Of a stretch of DNA of 64,000 nucleotides, positions 8,425-17,104 are shown piece by piece. Source of the stretch: Hymenobacter siberiensis (GTDB taxonomy: Bacteria > Bacteroidota > Bacteroidia > Cytophagales > Hymenobacteraceae); NCBI RefSeq assembly GCF_018967845.1, contig NZ_JAHLZZ010000001.1:1984001-2048000 (forward strand). The letters run 5' to 3'. The number at the start of each line of letters is the position of its first letter. Position 1 is the stretch's first letter. The notes below the pieces were generated by a model. It was given only the letters and a program-made list of their open reading frames with translations, did not search any database and had not been told where the DNA came from. The translations under genes and the position numbers were made by a program.

Positions 8425-9486
8425 ATGAAGCACCTCTCCGCCCGCCGGATTATTGGTTTTTGTGTTGTTGGGGCTAGTCTGGCCGTGCGTTCGGTGGCCG
8501 CGCAGCAGCTGGGCGGCCGCACCGTGTTTCCGTTTCTGGACCTGCCGCCCAGCGCGCACCTGGCGGCTCTGGGCGGCATGAGCGTCTCAGACCGCAACGA
8601 CGACCCCACTATGCTCTATGGCAACCCGGCGCTGCTCAATGCTGACATGGATGGCCGTCTGGCCCTGAGCTACGTGGCCTACCTCGCCGATATCAAGCAG
8701 AGCACCGCCGCCTACGTGTTCAATACCGAGAAAGCCGGGCGCTTCGGCGTGGGCATCACCTACCTCAACTACGGCAGCTTCGAGAGCTACGACCCTGCCG
8801 GCAACAGCCTCGGCACGTTCGGCGTGAACGAGTACACCGTGGGCGTGAGTGATTCCTACACCAAGGGCAAATTCACGTTTGGCGCCACCACTAAGCTGGC
8901 CGTATCCAGCATTGCGGGCAGCCGCTCGCTGGCCGGTGTGGCCGATGCCGGCGTAGTGTACAAGCACCCCACGGCTGATTTCACGGCGGGCCTGGCTGTG
9001 AAAAATGCCGGCTATCAGTTCTCGCCCTATCTTGGCACCGAGCGCGGCCGGCTGCCGCTCGATGTGCAGATTGGGGCCACCGTGAAGCCCGAGCACATGC
9101 CGCTGCGCTTCTCGCTCACGGCACATCATCTGCAGCAGTGGGACATTCAGTACCTCGACCCCAATGCCCGCGGCACCCTCGACGCCAGCGGCAACGAGAA
9201 GAAGGCCACCAAAAGCTTTGGCGACAACCTGGCTCGGCACCTCACCGTCAGCGCCGCCCTGATACTCGGCAAGGGCTTTCAGCTCCGGGCCGGCTACAAC
9301 CACTTGCAGCGCCGCGAGCTGCGCCTCGACAATACCAGCGGCAGCGCCGGCCTGGCCTTTGGCGTGATGCTGAAGATTAGCACGTTTCAGATTGATTATA
9401 CCCATGCCACCCTGCAGGCGGCCGGTTCCAGCGAATATTTCACCATTTCGCGCAACTTTAATTCGCTGTTTAAGAAGAAGGAATAA
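8425..9486 (+). CDS. porQ: Type IX secretion system protein PorQ
   Basis: The 353-residue protein has a signal peptide (MKHLSARRIIGFCVVGASLA up to about residue 26, AVRSVAAQ) and then the PorQ hallmark: GGRTVFPFLDLPPSAHLAAL followed by GGMSVSDRNDDPTMLYGNPA, then a long series of amphipathic beta strands of a FadL/PorV-like barrel. PorQ is an outer-membrane barrel that works with PorU, PorV and PorZ in attaching type IX cargo to the cell surface. A -7-like TATCTTCG at 8413-8420 lies just before the ATG. No other por gene is adjacent; the PorE-like gene lies on the far side of lon. Confidence 0.85.
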   Translation: MKHLSARRIIGFCVVGASLAVRSVAAQQLGGRTVFPFLDLPPSAHLAALGGMSVSDRNDDPTMLYGNPALLNADMDGRLALSYVAYLADIKQSTAAYVFNTEKAGRFGVGITYLNYGSFESYDPAGNSLGTFGVNEYTVGVSDSYTKGKFTFGATTKLAVSSIAGSRSLAGVADAGVVYKHPTADFTAGLAVKNAGYQFSPYLGTERGRLPLDVQIGATVKPEHMPLRFSLTAHHLQQWDIQYLDPNARGTLDASGNEKKATKSFGDNLARHLTVSAALILGKGFQLRAGYNHLQRRELRLDNTSGSAGLAFGVMLKISTFQIDYTHATLQAAGSSEYFTISRNFNSLFKKKE

Positions 9487-9502
9487 AGTCCCGCTTGTTT
9501 AG

Positions 9503-9606
9503 AACGTCATGCAGTGCGCAGCGAAGCATCTTGCTCACCGTAAGTAAACCCATCGATTGGATTGCTTATTGCGGGCAAGATGCTTCGCTGCGCTCCGCAT
9601 GACGTT
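9503..9606. repeat. Dispersed palindromic element, family A
   Basis: Arms 9503-9534 and 9575-9606 (32 bases each) match with two mismatches around the core GCGCAGCGAAGCATCTTGC. The same core (GTCATGC, GCGCAGCGAAGCAT) recurs at 9643-9670, 39741-39848, 43804-43833 and, degraded, near 40453-40482. All copies are intergenic. Confidence 0.85.
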
Positions 9607-9609
9607 AGA

Positions 9610-9692
9610 GTTGTTTAGAAAGTCACAAAAGGTCCCCGAACGGTCATGCAGCGCGCAGCGAAGCATGACCGTTCGGGGACTTTCTAAACAGC
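9610..9692. repeat. Dispersed hairpin with second copy at 17.2 kb
   Basis: A long hairpin formed by GGTCCCCGAACGGTCATGC and its complement, with GTTTAGAAAGT/ACTTTCTAAAC outside. Bases 9610-9652 are identical (43 of 43) to the reverse complement of 17237-17279. It lies between porQ and hslU. Confidence 0.85.
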
Positions 9693-9728
9693 TTCGTTCT
9701 TTCATTACCCCGTTCCCGTACACTTCCC

Positions 9729-11135
9729 ATGCTCAACCAAGATTTTCTCACCCCGGCCCAAATCGTGGCCGAGCTCGATAAATACATCATCGGCCAGCAC
9801 GAGGCCAAGCGCCACGTGGCCATTGCCCTGCGCAACCGCTGGCGCCGCCTGCACGCTCCGGCCGATATGCAGGCTGAAATTGTCCCGAACAACATCCTCA
9901 TGATTGGGGCCACCGGCGTGGGCAAAACCGAAATTGCCCGCCGCCTGGCCAACCTCGCCGATGCGCCCTTTGTGAAAGTGGAAGCCAGTAAGTTCACCGA
10001 AGTGGGCTATGTGGGCCGCGATGTGGAAAGCATGGTGCGCGACCTGGCCGAGCAGTCCTTCAACCGCGTGAAGGCCCGCCGCCAGGAGGCCGTGAAAGCC
10101 CAGGCTGCCGACGCCGTGGAGGAGCTCATTCTCGATGCCCTGATTCCGGCCATTCAGCAGCCCGCTGGTGCCAAAACCGGCCTCGGCTTTGGCGGTGGGG
10201 GAGGCGATGACGTGCCCCATTCCGATGCCGAGCTCAACGAGCGTACCCGCGAGCGGTTCCGTCAGAAGATTAAAAATGGCGAGCTCGAAGACCGCAAAAT
10301 CGAAATTCAGGTGGCGCAGGCCGGCCCCAGTGTGGGCATTATGGGCGCACCTCCCGGCATGGACGAGGGTACACTCTCGGGCCTGCAGGACATGCTGGGC
10401 AACATGATGCCCAAAAAGACCCGCAAGCGCAAAGTGACCGTGGCCGAAGCCCGCAAACTCCTCCTCGACGAAGAAGCCGCCAAGCTCATCGATATGGACG
10501 ACGTGAAGGACGAAGCCATCCGCCAATGCGAAAATGCCGGCATCATCTTCATCGACGAGATTGACAAAGTAGCCAGCAGCGGCGTCAAAAACGGCGGCGG
10601 TGGCCCCGACGTGAGCCGCCAGGGCGTGCAGCGCGACCTGCTGCCCATCGTGGAAGGCTCGGCCGTGAATACCAAGTACGGCATCGTCAACACCGACCAT
10701 ATCCTGTTCATCGCCGCCGGGGCCTTCCACGTCTCCAAACCCAGCGACCTCATTCCCGAGCTGCAGGGCCGCTTCCCCATCCGTGTCGAGCTGCAAAGCC
10801 TGACTAAGGACGACTTCTTCCGCATTCTTAAAGACCCCAAAAATGCCCTCACCAAGCAATATGAGGCACTGCTCAAAGCCGAAGAGGTCGAGCTAACCTT
10901 TGAGGATGCTGCGCTGGAGCGCATTGCCGAAATTGCCTTCGAGGTCAATGCCGAGGTTGAGAACATTGGCGCCCGCCGCCTGCACACCGTCATGAGCCGC
11001 CTGCTCAACGACATCCTCTACGACGTGCCCGACAAGATTGGGGCCAACGCCCGCATCCTCATCACCGCCGCCCTCGTGAACGAGCGGCTGAATGACATGG
11101 TGAAAAACCGCGACTTGAGCCAGTATATCCTGTGA
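9729..11135 (+). CDS. hslU: HslU, ATPase subunit of the HslUV protease
   Basis: The 468-residue AAA+ protein is HslU (ClpY), the hexameric unfoldase that feeds substrates to the HslV peptidase. It begins with the family signature LTPAQIVAELDKYIIGQ, has Walker A GATGVGKTE at residues 60-68, the KFTEVGYVGRDVESMVRDL sequence, an inserted I-domain (about 110-240, partly Gly-rich), Walker B IIFIDEIDKVA, and the C-terminal segment ending DLSQYIL that docks into HslV. Length is typical. HslV is not next to it in this window, although in many bacteria hslV and hslU are adjacent. A terminator follows at 11159. Confidence 0.95.
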   Translation: MLNQDFLTPAQIVAELDKYIIGQHEAKRHVAIALRNRWRRLHAPADMQAEIVPNNILMIGATGVGKTEIARRLANLADAPFVKVEASKFTEVGYVGRDVESMVRDLAEQSFNRVKARRQEAVKAQAADAVEELILDALIPAIQQPAGAKTGLGFGGGGGDDVPHSDAELNERTRERFRQKIKNGELEDRKIEIQVAQAGPSVGIMGAPPGMDEGTLSGLQDMLGNMMPKKTRKRKVTVAEARKLLLDEEAAKLIDMDDVKDEAIRQCENAGIIFIDEIDKVASSGVKNGGGGPDVSRQGVQRDLLPIVEGSAVNTKYGIVNTDHILFIAAGAFHVSKPSDLIPELQGRFPIRVELQSLTKDDFFRILKDPKNALTKQYEALLKAEEVELTFEDAALERIAEIAFEVNAEVENIGARRLHTVMSRLLNDILYDVPDKIGANARILITAALVNERLNDMVKNRDLSQYIL

Positions 11136-11158
11136 GGCGTTTCGCCGCTTTTTCCCAC

Positions 11159-11194
11159 AAAAAAACCCCAGCCAATTTGGCTGGGGTTTTTTTA
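11159..11194. terminator. Bidirectional terminator between hslU and lipoprotein gene
   Basis: The stem AACCCCAGCC/GGCTGGGGTT is flanked by an A-run on the left and a T-run on the right, so it can end both hslU (plus) and the converging Sus cluster (minus). Confidence 0.9.
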
Positions 11195-11213
11195 TTCAAT
11201 CTTGTACCTTGGT

Positions 11214-11768
11214 TTACTGAACGCGCACGCGCACGCGCTCCGGGATAATGGTTGTGCCATTATCGAGCGTCAGCAGGAAGTAGTACTCAATCTGGGTCGG
11301 GGCCTGCGGGTTAGTCGATACCACGGGATTAACCGTGGCAACGCCTGCCCCTACGCGGGTCCGGTACTTGGTGTAGGTATCCAGATCCGACGTGAAGGTG
11401 ATGGTATTGGAGCCATTACCCGGAATTGCTACGGCCGCGCTGGTTGCCGTGTTGTAGTTGTAGAGCACGGCGGGAGCACCGGTCTGCAGGTCGCGCAGGC
11501 CGTTGTTACCCGTCGTTACTTTGGTAATCTCCTTGATTTTGCCTTTATCGGCTGGAATGGAGAACGTAATCGTGAAAGCGCCAGCGGGAGCAGTAGCGAA
11601 AAACACTGGGAAGCGCTCGAACACGTTGAAGTTCGTGACGGTCACCGGAATGTCGGCCAGGCTGGGTGCCAGGGGGTCCAGGTTATTATTATCGTAGGCC
11701 TTCTTGCAGGAAACAGCGCTTCCGGCCAGCAAAACCAAGGCGAATAAATTGATGAGATGCTTTTTCAT
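11214..11768 (-). CDS. Small lipoprotein ending SusC/SusD cluster A
   Basis: I do not recognise a named family. The 184-residue protein has a lipoprotein signal (MKKHLINLFALVLLAGSAVS, then the lipid-modified Cys in SCKKAYDNNN), so it should be anchored in the envelope. The remainder looks all-beta (FTITFSIPADKGKIKEITKV, YYFLLTLDNGTTIIPERVRV). It is the last of three minus-strand genes, 37 bases after the SusD gene, so an accessory surface protein of that nutrient-uptake unit is likely by context, comparable in position to SusE/SusF. The small lipoprotein at 17566 holds the same position in cluster B and has a similar C-terminal strand pattern. Confidence 0.7.
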   Translation of the reverse strand: MKKHLINLFALVLLAGSAVSCKKAYDNNNLDPLAPSLADIPVTVTNFNVFERFPVFFATAPAGAFTITFSIPADKGKIKEITKVTTGNNGLRDLQTGAPAVLYNYNTATSAAVAIPGNGSNTITFTSDLDTYTKYRTRVGAGVATVNPVVSTNPQAPTQIEYYFLLTLDNGTTIIPERVRVRVQ

Positions 11769-11805
11769 GTCGAAAATCGGATCAGAAGTTAAACGAAGGG
11801 GCGGC

Positions 11806-13320
11806 TTACTGCGCCCACCACACTGGCGCGCTGGTCCGGATGTTCTTGTCCAGGCCTTCGGCGTTCGTGTTGGCGTTCAGCTCCGAGTTAGGATATGGAA
11901 TGCGACGGGGGATGATTGAGGGGTCGTCGCCAGCGGCGTTCTGTACTACTGGCAAACTCGGGAAACCGGTACGGCGGTAGTCGTTGTAGGCTTCGTAGCC
12001 GTTGCCAACCCAGGCAATCCATTTCTGGGTAATAATCTGGTTCTGGGCTACCGTAGCATTGGTACTCAGCAGCGCTACCCGGGGGTTGGCCACGAAGTAA
12101 GCCGTCACGTCCGCATCGGCTACGCCAGCTTTGGTCATCGAAGCGCGAATGGCGCTCTGGTAAAGCGACTGGGCCGTGGTGCCGGCCGGCAGGGTGAATC
12201 CAGGCAGGCCCTGTACGGCCGATTCGGCTAGGATAAACAGGCGCTGGAAGTTGGTGAGCAGGCGAGCCGGAGCTTCACCGCTCGCCCCGCGGATGTACAC
12301 ATTGTAGCGCGAGCGGTTGGCCCGTACGGGTACTGCGTTGGGCGAGCCGTTCTGGTAGCCCGTGAAAATGCCCAGCGGAGTAGTAGTGGCTGCCGTGTTG
12401 GTGGGCGTCGTGTTGAAGTAAATCGGCAGGCGGGGGTCCCGGCGCACGCTCATGCTGTCGAGCAGACGCTGGCTTAGCATCTGGTCGTCGGGACGCGTCA
12501 CGAAATTGAACTGGTACAGCGGGTTCAGATTGGTCGTCGACGTGCCGAAGGGTATCTGAAAGTCGTTGGCGTTCGTGGTGATAGCACCGGCGGCGGCCTG
12601 CGCAATGATAGGACCAGCCAACGCCGGCTCTTTCTTGCTGATGGTGTTGGCCAATTTCAGCAGCAGGGTGTTACCCATTTGCTTCCACTTGGTCAGGTCA
12701 CCACCATAAACCGGGTCATCAGCAATGCTGGGCTTCAGGGTGCTGGGCTTATCGAGGTCGGCCAGGCCGTCCTTCACCAACTCAAACAGGCTCTTGATGC
12801 CTTTGGCCGTGTTGCCCTTGTAGATGTCTTCCTGCTTATCAAAGCGGGGAGTGAGGATGGCTACTCCCTGTAAGGCCTGAGAGTAGGGGATATCACCGTA
12901 GAGGTCGGTGGTGAGGGCGTAGTTGTAGGCTTGAATCAGCTTGGCAATACCGCCGTAGGCGGGGCTGTTTTTTTGCACCGCCTGGTCAATCAACAGTTTG
13001 GTGTTCACCAGCGAGCCACTGTAGAGCTCACCGTTCCACTGGTTGTCGAACGAGCCCCGGATGTTATACACATCGTAGGTAGCCGACTGGTTGGCAATGC
13101 CGGCGATGTGCTGCACCAGCAGTGAGGTGACACGGCCCAGGTCGTTGGTGTTGGCGAAACCCGTCGTGAGCAGGGTGCTCGTCAGGAGTAGCGGCATGCC
13201 CACGGCAGCAGGGCTGTTGGGATTCTGGTTCACGTCCAGAAACTCATCTTTACTGCAGCTGGTAGAAGAAAGCACGACCGTTGCTGCCAGGGCAAGGCCC
13301 CAGAATTGGTTCTTTTTCAT
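11806..13320 (-). CDS. SusD/RagB family lipoprotein (SusD-like_2 type), cluster A
   Basis: This 504-residue lipoprotein (signal MKKNQFWGLALAATVVLSST, lipobox Cys in SCSKDEFLDVN) is the surface lid of a SusC channel. The first mature residues, FLDVNQNPNSPAAVGMPLLL, and the TPR-like helices with LYGDIPYSQALQ and TRWKQ-like (LTKWKQMGNTLLLKLANTIS) segments are those of the SusD-like_2 group. It captures a substrate, often an oligosaccharide or peptide, outside the cell; no binding residues can be assigned and no enzyme gene is nearby to indicate the substrate. An upstream in-frame ATG at 13338 exists, but the one at 13320 gives a proper lipoprotein signal. It follows the SusC gene by 19 bases. 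Confidence 0.9.
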   Translation of the reverse strand: MKKNQFWGLALAATVVLSSTSCSKDEFLDVNQNPNSPAAVGMPLLLTSTLLTTGFANTNDLGRVTSLLVQHIAGIANQSATYDVYNIRGSFDNQWNGELYSGSLVNTKLLIDQAVQKNSPAYGGIAKLIQAYNYALTTDLYGDIPYSQALQGVAILTPRFDKQEDIYKGNTAKGIKSLFELVKDGLADLDKPSTLKPSIADDPVYGGDLTKWKQMGNTLLLKLANTISKKEPALAGPIIAQAAAGAITTNANDFQIPFGTSTTNLNPLYQFNFVTRPDDQMLSQRLLDSMSVRRDPRLPIYFNTTPTNTAATTTPLGIFTGYQNGSPNAVPVRANRSRYNVYIRGASGEAPARLLTNFQRLFILAESAVQGLPGFTLPAGTTAQSLYQSAIRASMTKAGVADADVTAYFVANPRVALLSTNATVAQNQIITQKWIAWVGNGYEAYNDYRRTGFPSLPVVQNAAGDDPSIIPRRIPYPNSELNANTNAEGLDKNIRTSAPVWWAQ

Positions 13321-13339
13321 ATAGAAGAAAGTGCTCAAA

Positions 13340-16300
13340 TTATAGTGTGAAGCGCAGGTTTACACCATAGTTGCGCGTGTTTGGCGGACCCTGTAGTTCT
13401 AGGCCACGAATGTTGCCCGCGCCCTGCGTGTTCGTCTCGGGGTCGAAGTTGGCATTGGGAGCGAAATAGAACAGGTTGCGACCCGAAAGCGTGATGCTGG
13501 CTTGGCCGAAGGGCGTTTTTTCCAGCAGGGCCTTGGGCAGGGTGTAGCCAATCGAAGCTTCGCGGAGGCGGTATACGGATGCATCGTACACGTTGAACTC
13601 GCTCTGCAGACCACCAATTGCGCCGTAGTATTGCTGCGCATCAATCTGGATGTTGTTTTCGCGGTAGCTACCGTCAGGATTGCGAATAACGCCGGGGATG
13701 ACGCGGGGGGCCTCGCGGTTAACGGCCGTTTCGGCCAGGTGACCGTTCGACTTCTGCACGGCGTTGGTGAAGGACAGCAGCTGTGCACCGTAGGTAGCAT
13801 CGACCAGGAACGAGAGCGACAGGCCACGGTAGCTCACGGTGTTCGTGATACCACCCTGCCACTGAGGGTTCGGGTTGGCTAGGATGGAGTTGGGAACGGT
13901 GTTGCTGTCGAAACTGCCGGTAGCCGGGTTGATGATGTAGCGGCCCACCACGCTGGGGGCGTTGGCATTGCCATTAGCGTCGGTAGCTGGTACCCGTGGA
14001 ACCTTGCTGCCGATGATGATGCCGTAGGGCTGGCCGACCTGGAAGGACGGCACGCTGCCGATGAAGGCACTACCGTTTACCGAGGCGGTTATTACATTAG
14101 GAGCAATCGAGATAACCTCGTTCTTGATGTGCGTGAAGTTGGCATTGATATCCCATTTGAAATCCGTAGTACGAACGGGCGACACAATCATCAACGCCTC
14201 AAACCCCGTGTTATCTACCCGGCCTACGTTGGTAACGCGGGAGAGGTAGCCCGTCGAGCCGGGCGTGGTAACCGGAATAATCTGGTTTTCGCTAATCGTC
14301 TTGAAGTACGTCAGGTCGAACGTCAGGCGGTTGTTGAAGAAGCCCAGGTTGGTGCCTGCCTCAAACGACTTCGTGAATTCCGGGGTCAGCGTAGTGCCAC
14401 CGCCCAAGGCGCTGCTGACGCCAAAGCCAGGGTAAGTGATGCCGTTAATCGTGAAGGGGAAGCTGATGTTACCCACGTTGTTGCCCAGGGAAGCCGAGTT
14501 GTAGTAGGTTTCCAGAGCGTACGTACCTGCATCCTTGCCCACACGGGCTACGTTGGCCCGCAGCTTGCCGTAAGTGAAGATGTCATTCGACAGCTTGAAA
14601 GCGTCGCTGAAGACGAAGCCTACGGTCGCGGCAGGGTAGAAGAACGTGTTGTTAGCCACGGGCAGCGTCGACGATTGGTCGGCCCGGCCGGTCAGTTCCA
14701 CAAAAAGATAGTTGTTGTAGGCCAGCGAGAGCTGTGCATAGTAGCCCAACAGGCGGCGCACGGAGGAGTTCTCGCCCGAGGCGGTGAATTGCGTACCAGC
14801 CTGCGCGTTGTAGAACGGGAAAGCCAGGGCATCGGCCTGCGACTGAATGCTTTGCACCCGACGCTGGTTGATGTTCTGACCGAGCAGCAGCGAAGCGTTG
14901 AGGCCTTCGGTGACGATGTTGTCCTTCTTCAGCGTTACGAGCAGGTCACCGTTGACTTCGCTGCGGTAGATGGCTTGGTCGAGTACCTGGCCACCGGGAA
15001 CCCGCGCCGAGCCGAGCGCAAAAATCTGCTTGCGACGGTCGGTGTACGTGTCCAGACCAGCGCGATAGGCCACGTTCAACCAAGGCGTTACGTCGTAGCT
15101 GAGGTTAGCTACGTTAATAAAGCGCGTCAGATTAGAGGTGGTGGGGTTGTTGCGCAGGTTAAAGTAGGGGTTGTCCGAACCCGGGAAGAAGATGTTGGCA
15201 CCCGTGTTGGGGTCCTGCGAGGGCAACCCCTGCAGGTTGTAGCTGCGCGGAATAGCGGGCAGCTGGCCAAAGGCCGAGCTACCATTGCCAATCAGCGGAC
15301 CTACCTGGTTGGTCTGAATAAAGCTAACGGAGCCACCGGCTCGCAGCTTGTTGATGAGCTTCACGTTGCCACCTAGCTGCACGTTGGTGCGTTTCAGGGA
15401 AGAATTCTCGGTGATGCCCTTCTGGTCGGTGTTGTTCACGTTCAGCGATACATTCTGGTCGGCATTGCCACCCACAATGTTTACCCCGTTATTCAGCACG
15501 CGGCCCTGACGGTAAAAGTCCCGGATGTTATTGGGATATGCCTCGTAAGGCAGCCTGCTGCCATCGGTCAGGAGCAGGCCGTTGGCCAGGGTTGGCGTCG
15601 TACCAAAGCGGGGGCCGAAAGAAGCTCGCGAAGCCGTGTTCACGTCGCCCAGGCCGCCGGCAGTAACCACTACGCCCTGGGTGCCCTGGCCGTAGTCGTT
15701 TTGCAGCTTGGCCAGGCCATACACGTTCGATACGTTATAGCTCGACGTCACCGTCACCTCGGTTTTGCCCTTGGCGTTGCGCCCCGACTTGGTGGTGATA
15801 ATGATGGCACCCGAAGCGGCCCGCGAGCCGTAGAGGGCGGCGGCGGCCGGCCCTTTCAGGATGTTGATGCTGGCAATGGTTTCGGGGTCGATGTCGAGGG
15901 CCCGGTTCGACGTCTGGGCACCGCCGAGCGTGCCCAGCGGGCCGCCGTTGGTACGGTCGAGGTCGTTGCTAATCGGAATACCATCCACCACGAACAGCGG
16001 CTGGTTGCTGTTCTGCAGCGAAGTAATACCCCGGATGTTGATGTTGGTGGACGAACCGGCCAGGCCGCTGGCCCCGGTGATGTTTACGCCAGCAACTTTG
16101 CCCTGCAGCGCGTTCAGCACGTTGGGCTCCGATTTCTGCGAAATCTGGTCGGCTTTGATTTCCTGGGTCGCGTAGCCCAGCGAGCGTACGTCCTTCTCAA
16201 TGCCAAGGGCCGTTACCACGACCTCGCTTAGTTGGCGAGTGTCCTGGGCCATCGCAATGTTTATCTGGGCGGCGGAGCCAATGGCCCGCTCCTGGGTTCC

Positions 16301-16537
16301 CATACCAACCGATGAGAACACGAGCGTGCCACCAGTTTCGGGCACGGTCAGGATGTACTCACCACTCACATTCGTTGATACTCCGGTCGTGGTTCCTTTC
16401 AGAAGCACAGTCACTCCGGGCAAGCCTTCGGAGGACTTCTGGTCTGTTACCTTTCCGGAAACGGTACGCGTTTGCGCCATCGCTCCGTGAAGAAGTGTAA
16501 ACATGAGCATGACACTCATGAGTAAGATTTTTTTCAT
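13340..16537 (-). CDS. SusC/RagA family TonB-linked outer membrane protein, cluster A
   Basis: The 1065-residue protein is a TonB-dependent transporter of the SusC type. After a signal peptide (MKKILLMSVMLMFTLLHGAM, cleaved near AMA-QTR) it has a carboxypeptidase-regulatory-like domain (about 22-110, SGKVTDQKSSEGLPGVTVLL), a TonB-box region around SEVVVTALG, a plug domain (about 115-235, with VDGIPISNDL and the SusC signature ILKGPAAAALYGSRAASGAI) and a long beta barrel ending ...NLRFTL with a terminal aromatic-containing strand. No STN domain is present, so it is not expected to signal through an anti-sigma factor, and no such gene is adjacent. It is the first gene of the SusC-SusD-lipoprotein unit. 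Confidence 0.95.
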   Translation of the reverse strand: MKKILLMSVMLMFTLLHGAMAQTRTVSGKVTDQKSSEGLPGVTVLLKGTTTGVSTNVSGEYILTVPETGGTLVFSSVGMGTQERAIGSAAQINIAMAQDTRQLSEVVVTALGIEKDVRSLGYATQEIKADQISQKSEPNVLNALQGKVAGVNITGASGLAGSSTNINIRGITSLQNSNQPLFVVDGIPISNDLDRTNGGPLGTLGGAQTSNRALDIDPETIASINILKGPAAAALYGSRAASGAIIITTKSGRNAKGKTEVTVTSSYNVSNVYGLAKLQNDYGQGTQGVVVTAGGLGDVNTASRASFGPRFGTTPTLANGLLLTDGSRLPYEAYPNNIRDFYRQGRVLNNGVNIVGGNADQNVSLNVNNTDQKGITENSSLKRTNVQLGGNVKLINKLRAGGSVSFIQTNQVGPLIGNGSSAFGQLPAIPRSYNLQGLPSQDPNTGANIFFPGSDNPYFNLRNNPTTSNLTRFINVANLSYDVTPWLNVAYRAGLDTYTDRRKQIFALGSARVPGGQVLDQAIYRSEVNGDLLVTLKKDNIVTEGLNASLLLGQNINQRRVQSIQSQADALAFPFYNAQAGTQFTASGENSSVRRLLGYYAQLSLAYNNYLFVELTGRADQSSTLPVANNTFFYPAATVGFVFSDAFKLSNDIFTYGKLRANVARVGKDAGTYALETYYNSASLGNNVGNISFPFTINGITYPGFGVSSALGGGTTLTPEFTKSFEAGTNLGFFNNRLTFDLTYFKTISENQIIPVTTPGSTGYLSRVTNVGRVDNTGFEALMIVSPVRTTDFKWDINANFTHIKNEVISIAPNVITASVNGSAFIGSVPSFQVGQPYGIIIGSKVPRVPATDANGNANAPSVVGRYIINPATGSFDSNTVPNSILANPNPQWQGGITNTVSYRGLSLSFLVDATYGAQLLSFTNAVQKSNGHLAETAVNREAPRVIPGVIRNPDGSYRENNIQIDAQQYYGAIGGLQSEFNVYDASVYRLREASIGYTLPKALLEKTPFGQASITLSGRNLFYFAPNANFDPETNTQGAGNIRGLELQGPPNTRNYGVNLRFTL

Positions 16538-16775
16538 GGACTAAGTGTTAAGATTGAAAAAAAGTAAAAAATGGGGTAATGCTTTAAGATTATCAAAAAT
16601 AAGCCATTGTTCCCATACAGTTGCCATAAAGTCAACATTAGGACATAAAATTTTATATCTGGCTTGCAAGCCTAAAGTGTAATGGGACTCCATTTGTGGC
16701 GATTGTTCAGAATTCAATAATGTAATTTCGCATGTATAAAAGTAAGTAATTATATATATTTTTTAACTGAAATAT
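16538..16775 (-). promoter_or_regulatory. AT-rich leader and promoter region of SusC cluster A
   Basis: This gene-free, AT-rich stretch precedes the susC start. On the minus strand TATTTTTG (16601-16594) fits the -7 consensus TAnnTTTG; no clear TTG occurs at 19-21 bases upstream. On the plus strand a TTG at 16703-16705 and TAATTTCG at 16723-16730 (17-base spacing, one mismatch) could start a transcript toward the large inverted repeat at 16776. Both are weak calls made by eye. Confidence 0.35.
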
Positions 16776-16987
16776 TAATCTGCCCTACTATTTTTCCAGT
16801 GCATTGATGGCGAGGGATTTGCTAGTAAAACTAGCGCAGTAGCGCTTCCACCATTTGGGCCAATGGCTCCTCCGTGCCCGTACCGGGTCGGCTGAAAAGC
16901 TCGCCCGAATGGTGGAAACAGTATTGCGCTGGTTTTGCTGGCAAATCCCTCGCCATCAATGCACTGGAAAAATAGTAGGGTAGAGTA
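16776..16987. repeat. 212-base near-perfect inverted repeat (candidate structured RNA or MITE)
   Basis: Left arm about 16776-16860 and right arm about 16902-16987 pair over roughly 80 bases, including CCAGTGCATTGATGGCGAGG and its exact complement, then GGATTTGC and TTCCACCATT, around a loop of about 40 bases. I count roughly nine mismatches in the main part of the stem; if read as a plus-strand RNA, six of them are G-U wobbles. Short ORFs on the minus strand are by-products of the palindrome. No obvious target-site duplication or transposase is present. A strong terminator-type hairpin follows at 17037. Confidence 0.85.
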
Positions 16988-17036
16988 CTGAAATGTACTT
17001 CGATAATAGTCAGGGATTTGCACGGCATTACTGCCT

Positions 17037-17080
17037 AAAAAAGCGCCCCTGGAATTAGCAAATTCCAGGGGCGCTTTTTA
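17037..17080. terminator. Strong terminator-type hairpin in gene-free region
   Basis: Arms AAGCGCCCCTGGAATT (17041-17056) and AATTCCAGGGGCGCTT (17061-17076) are perfect complements with a 4-base loop and are flanked by A and T runs on both sides. No protein gene ends close by: the nearest minus-strand gene stops at 17566. It could end a plus-strand transcript that includes the 16776-16987 repeat, or the long tail of cluster B. Confidence 0.8.
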
Positions 17081-17104
17081 CTTTTTAAGCACGCTAGTTA
17101 AAGC

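Noticed and set aside
14129..15376. Plus-strand open frame of 415 codons within SusC cluster A
   Set aside because: Antisense shadow of the barrel region with no recognisable feature.
16775..17028. Two overlapping minus-strand ORFs of 82 and 65 codons in the gene-free kilobase
   Set aside because: They arise from the palindrome; their two halves mirror each other (the start and end come from complementary arms), so they are not treated as proteins.
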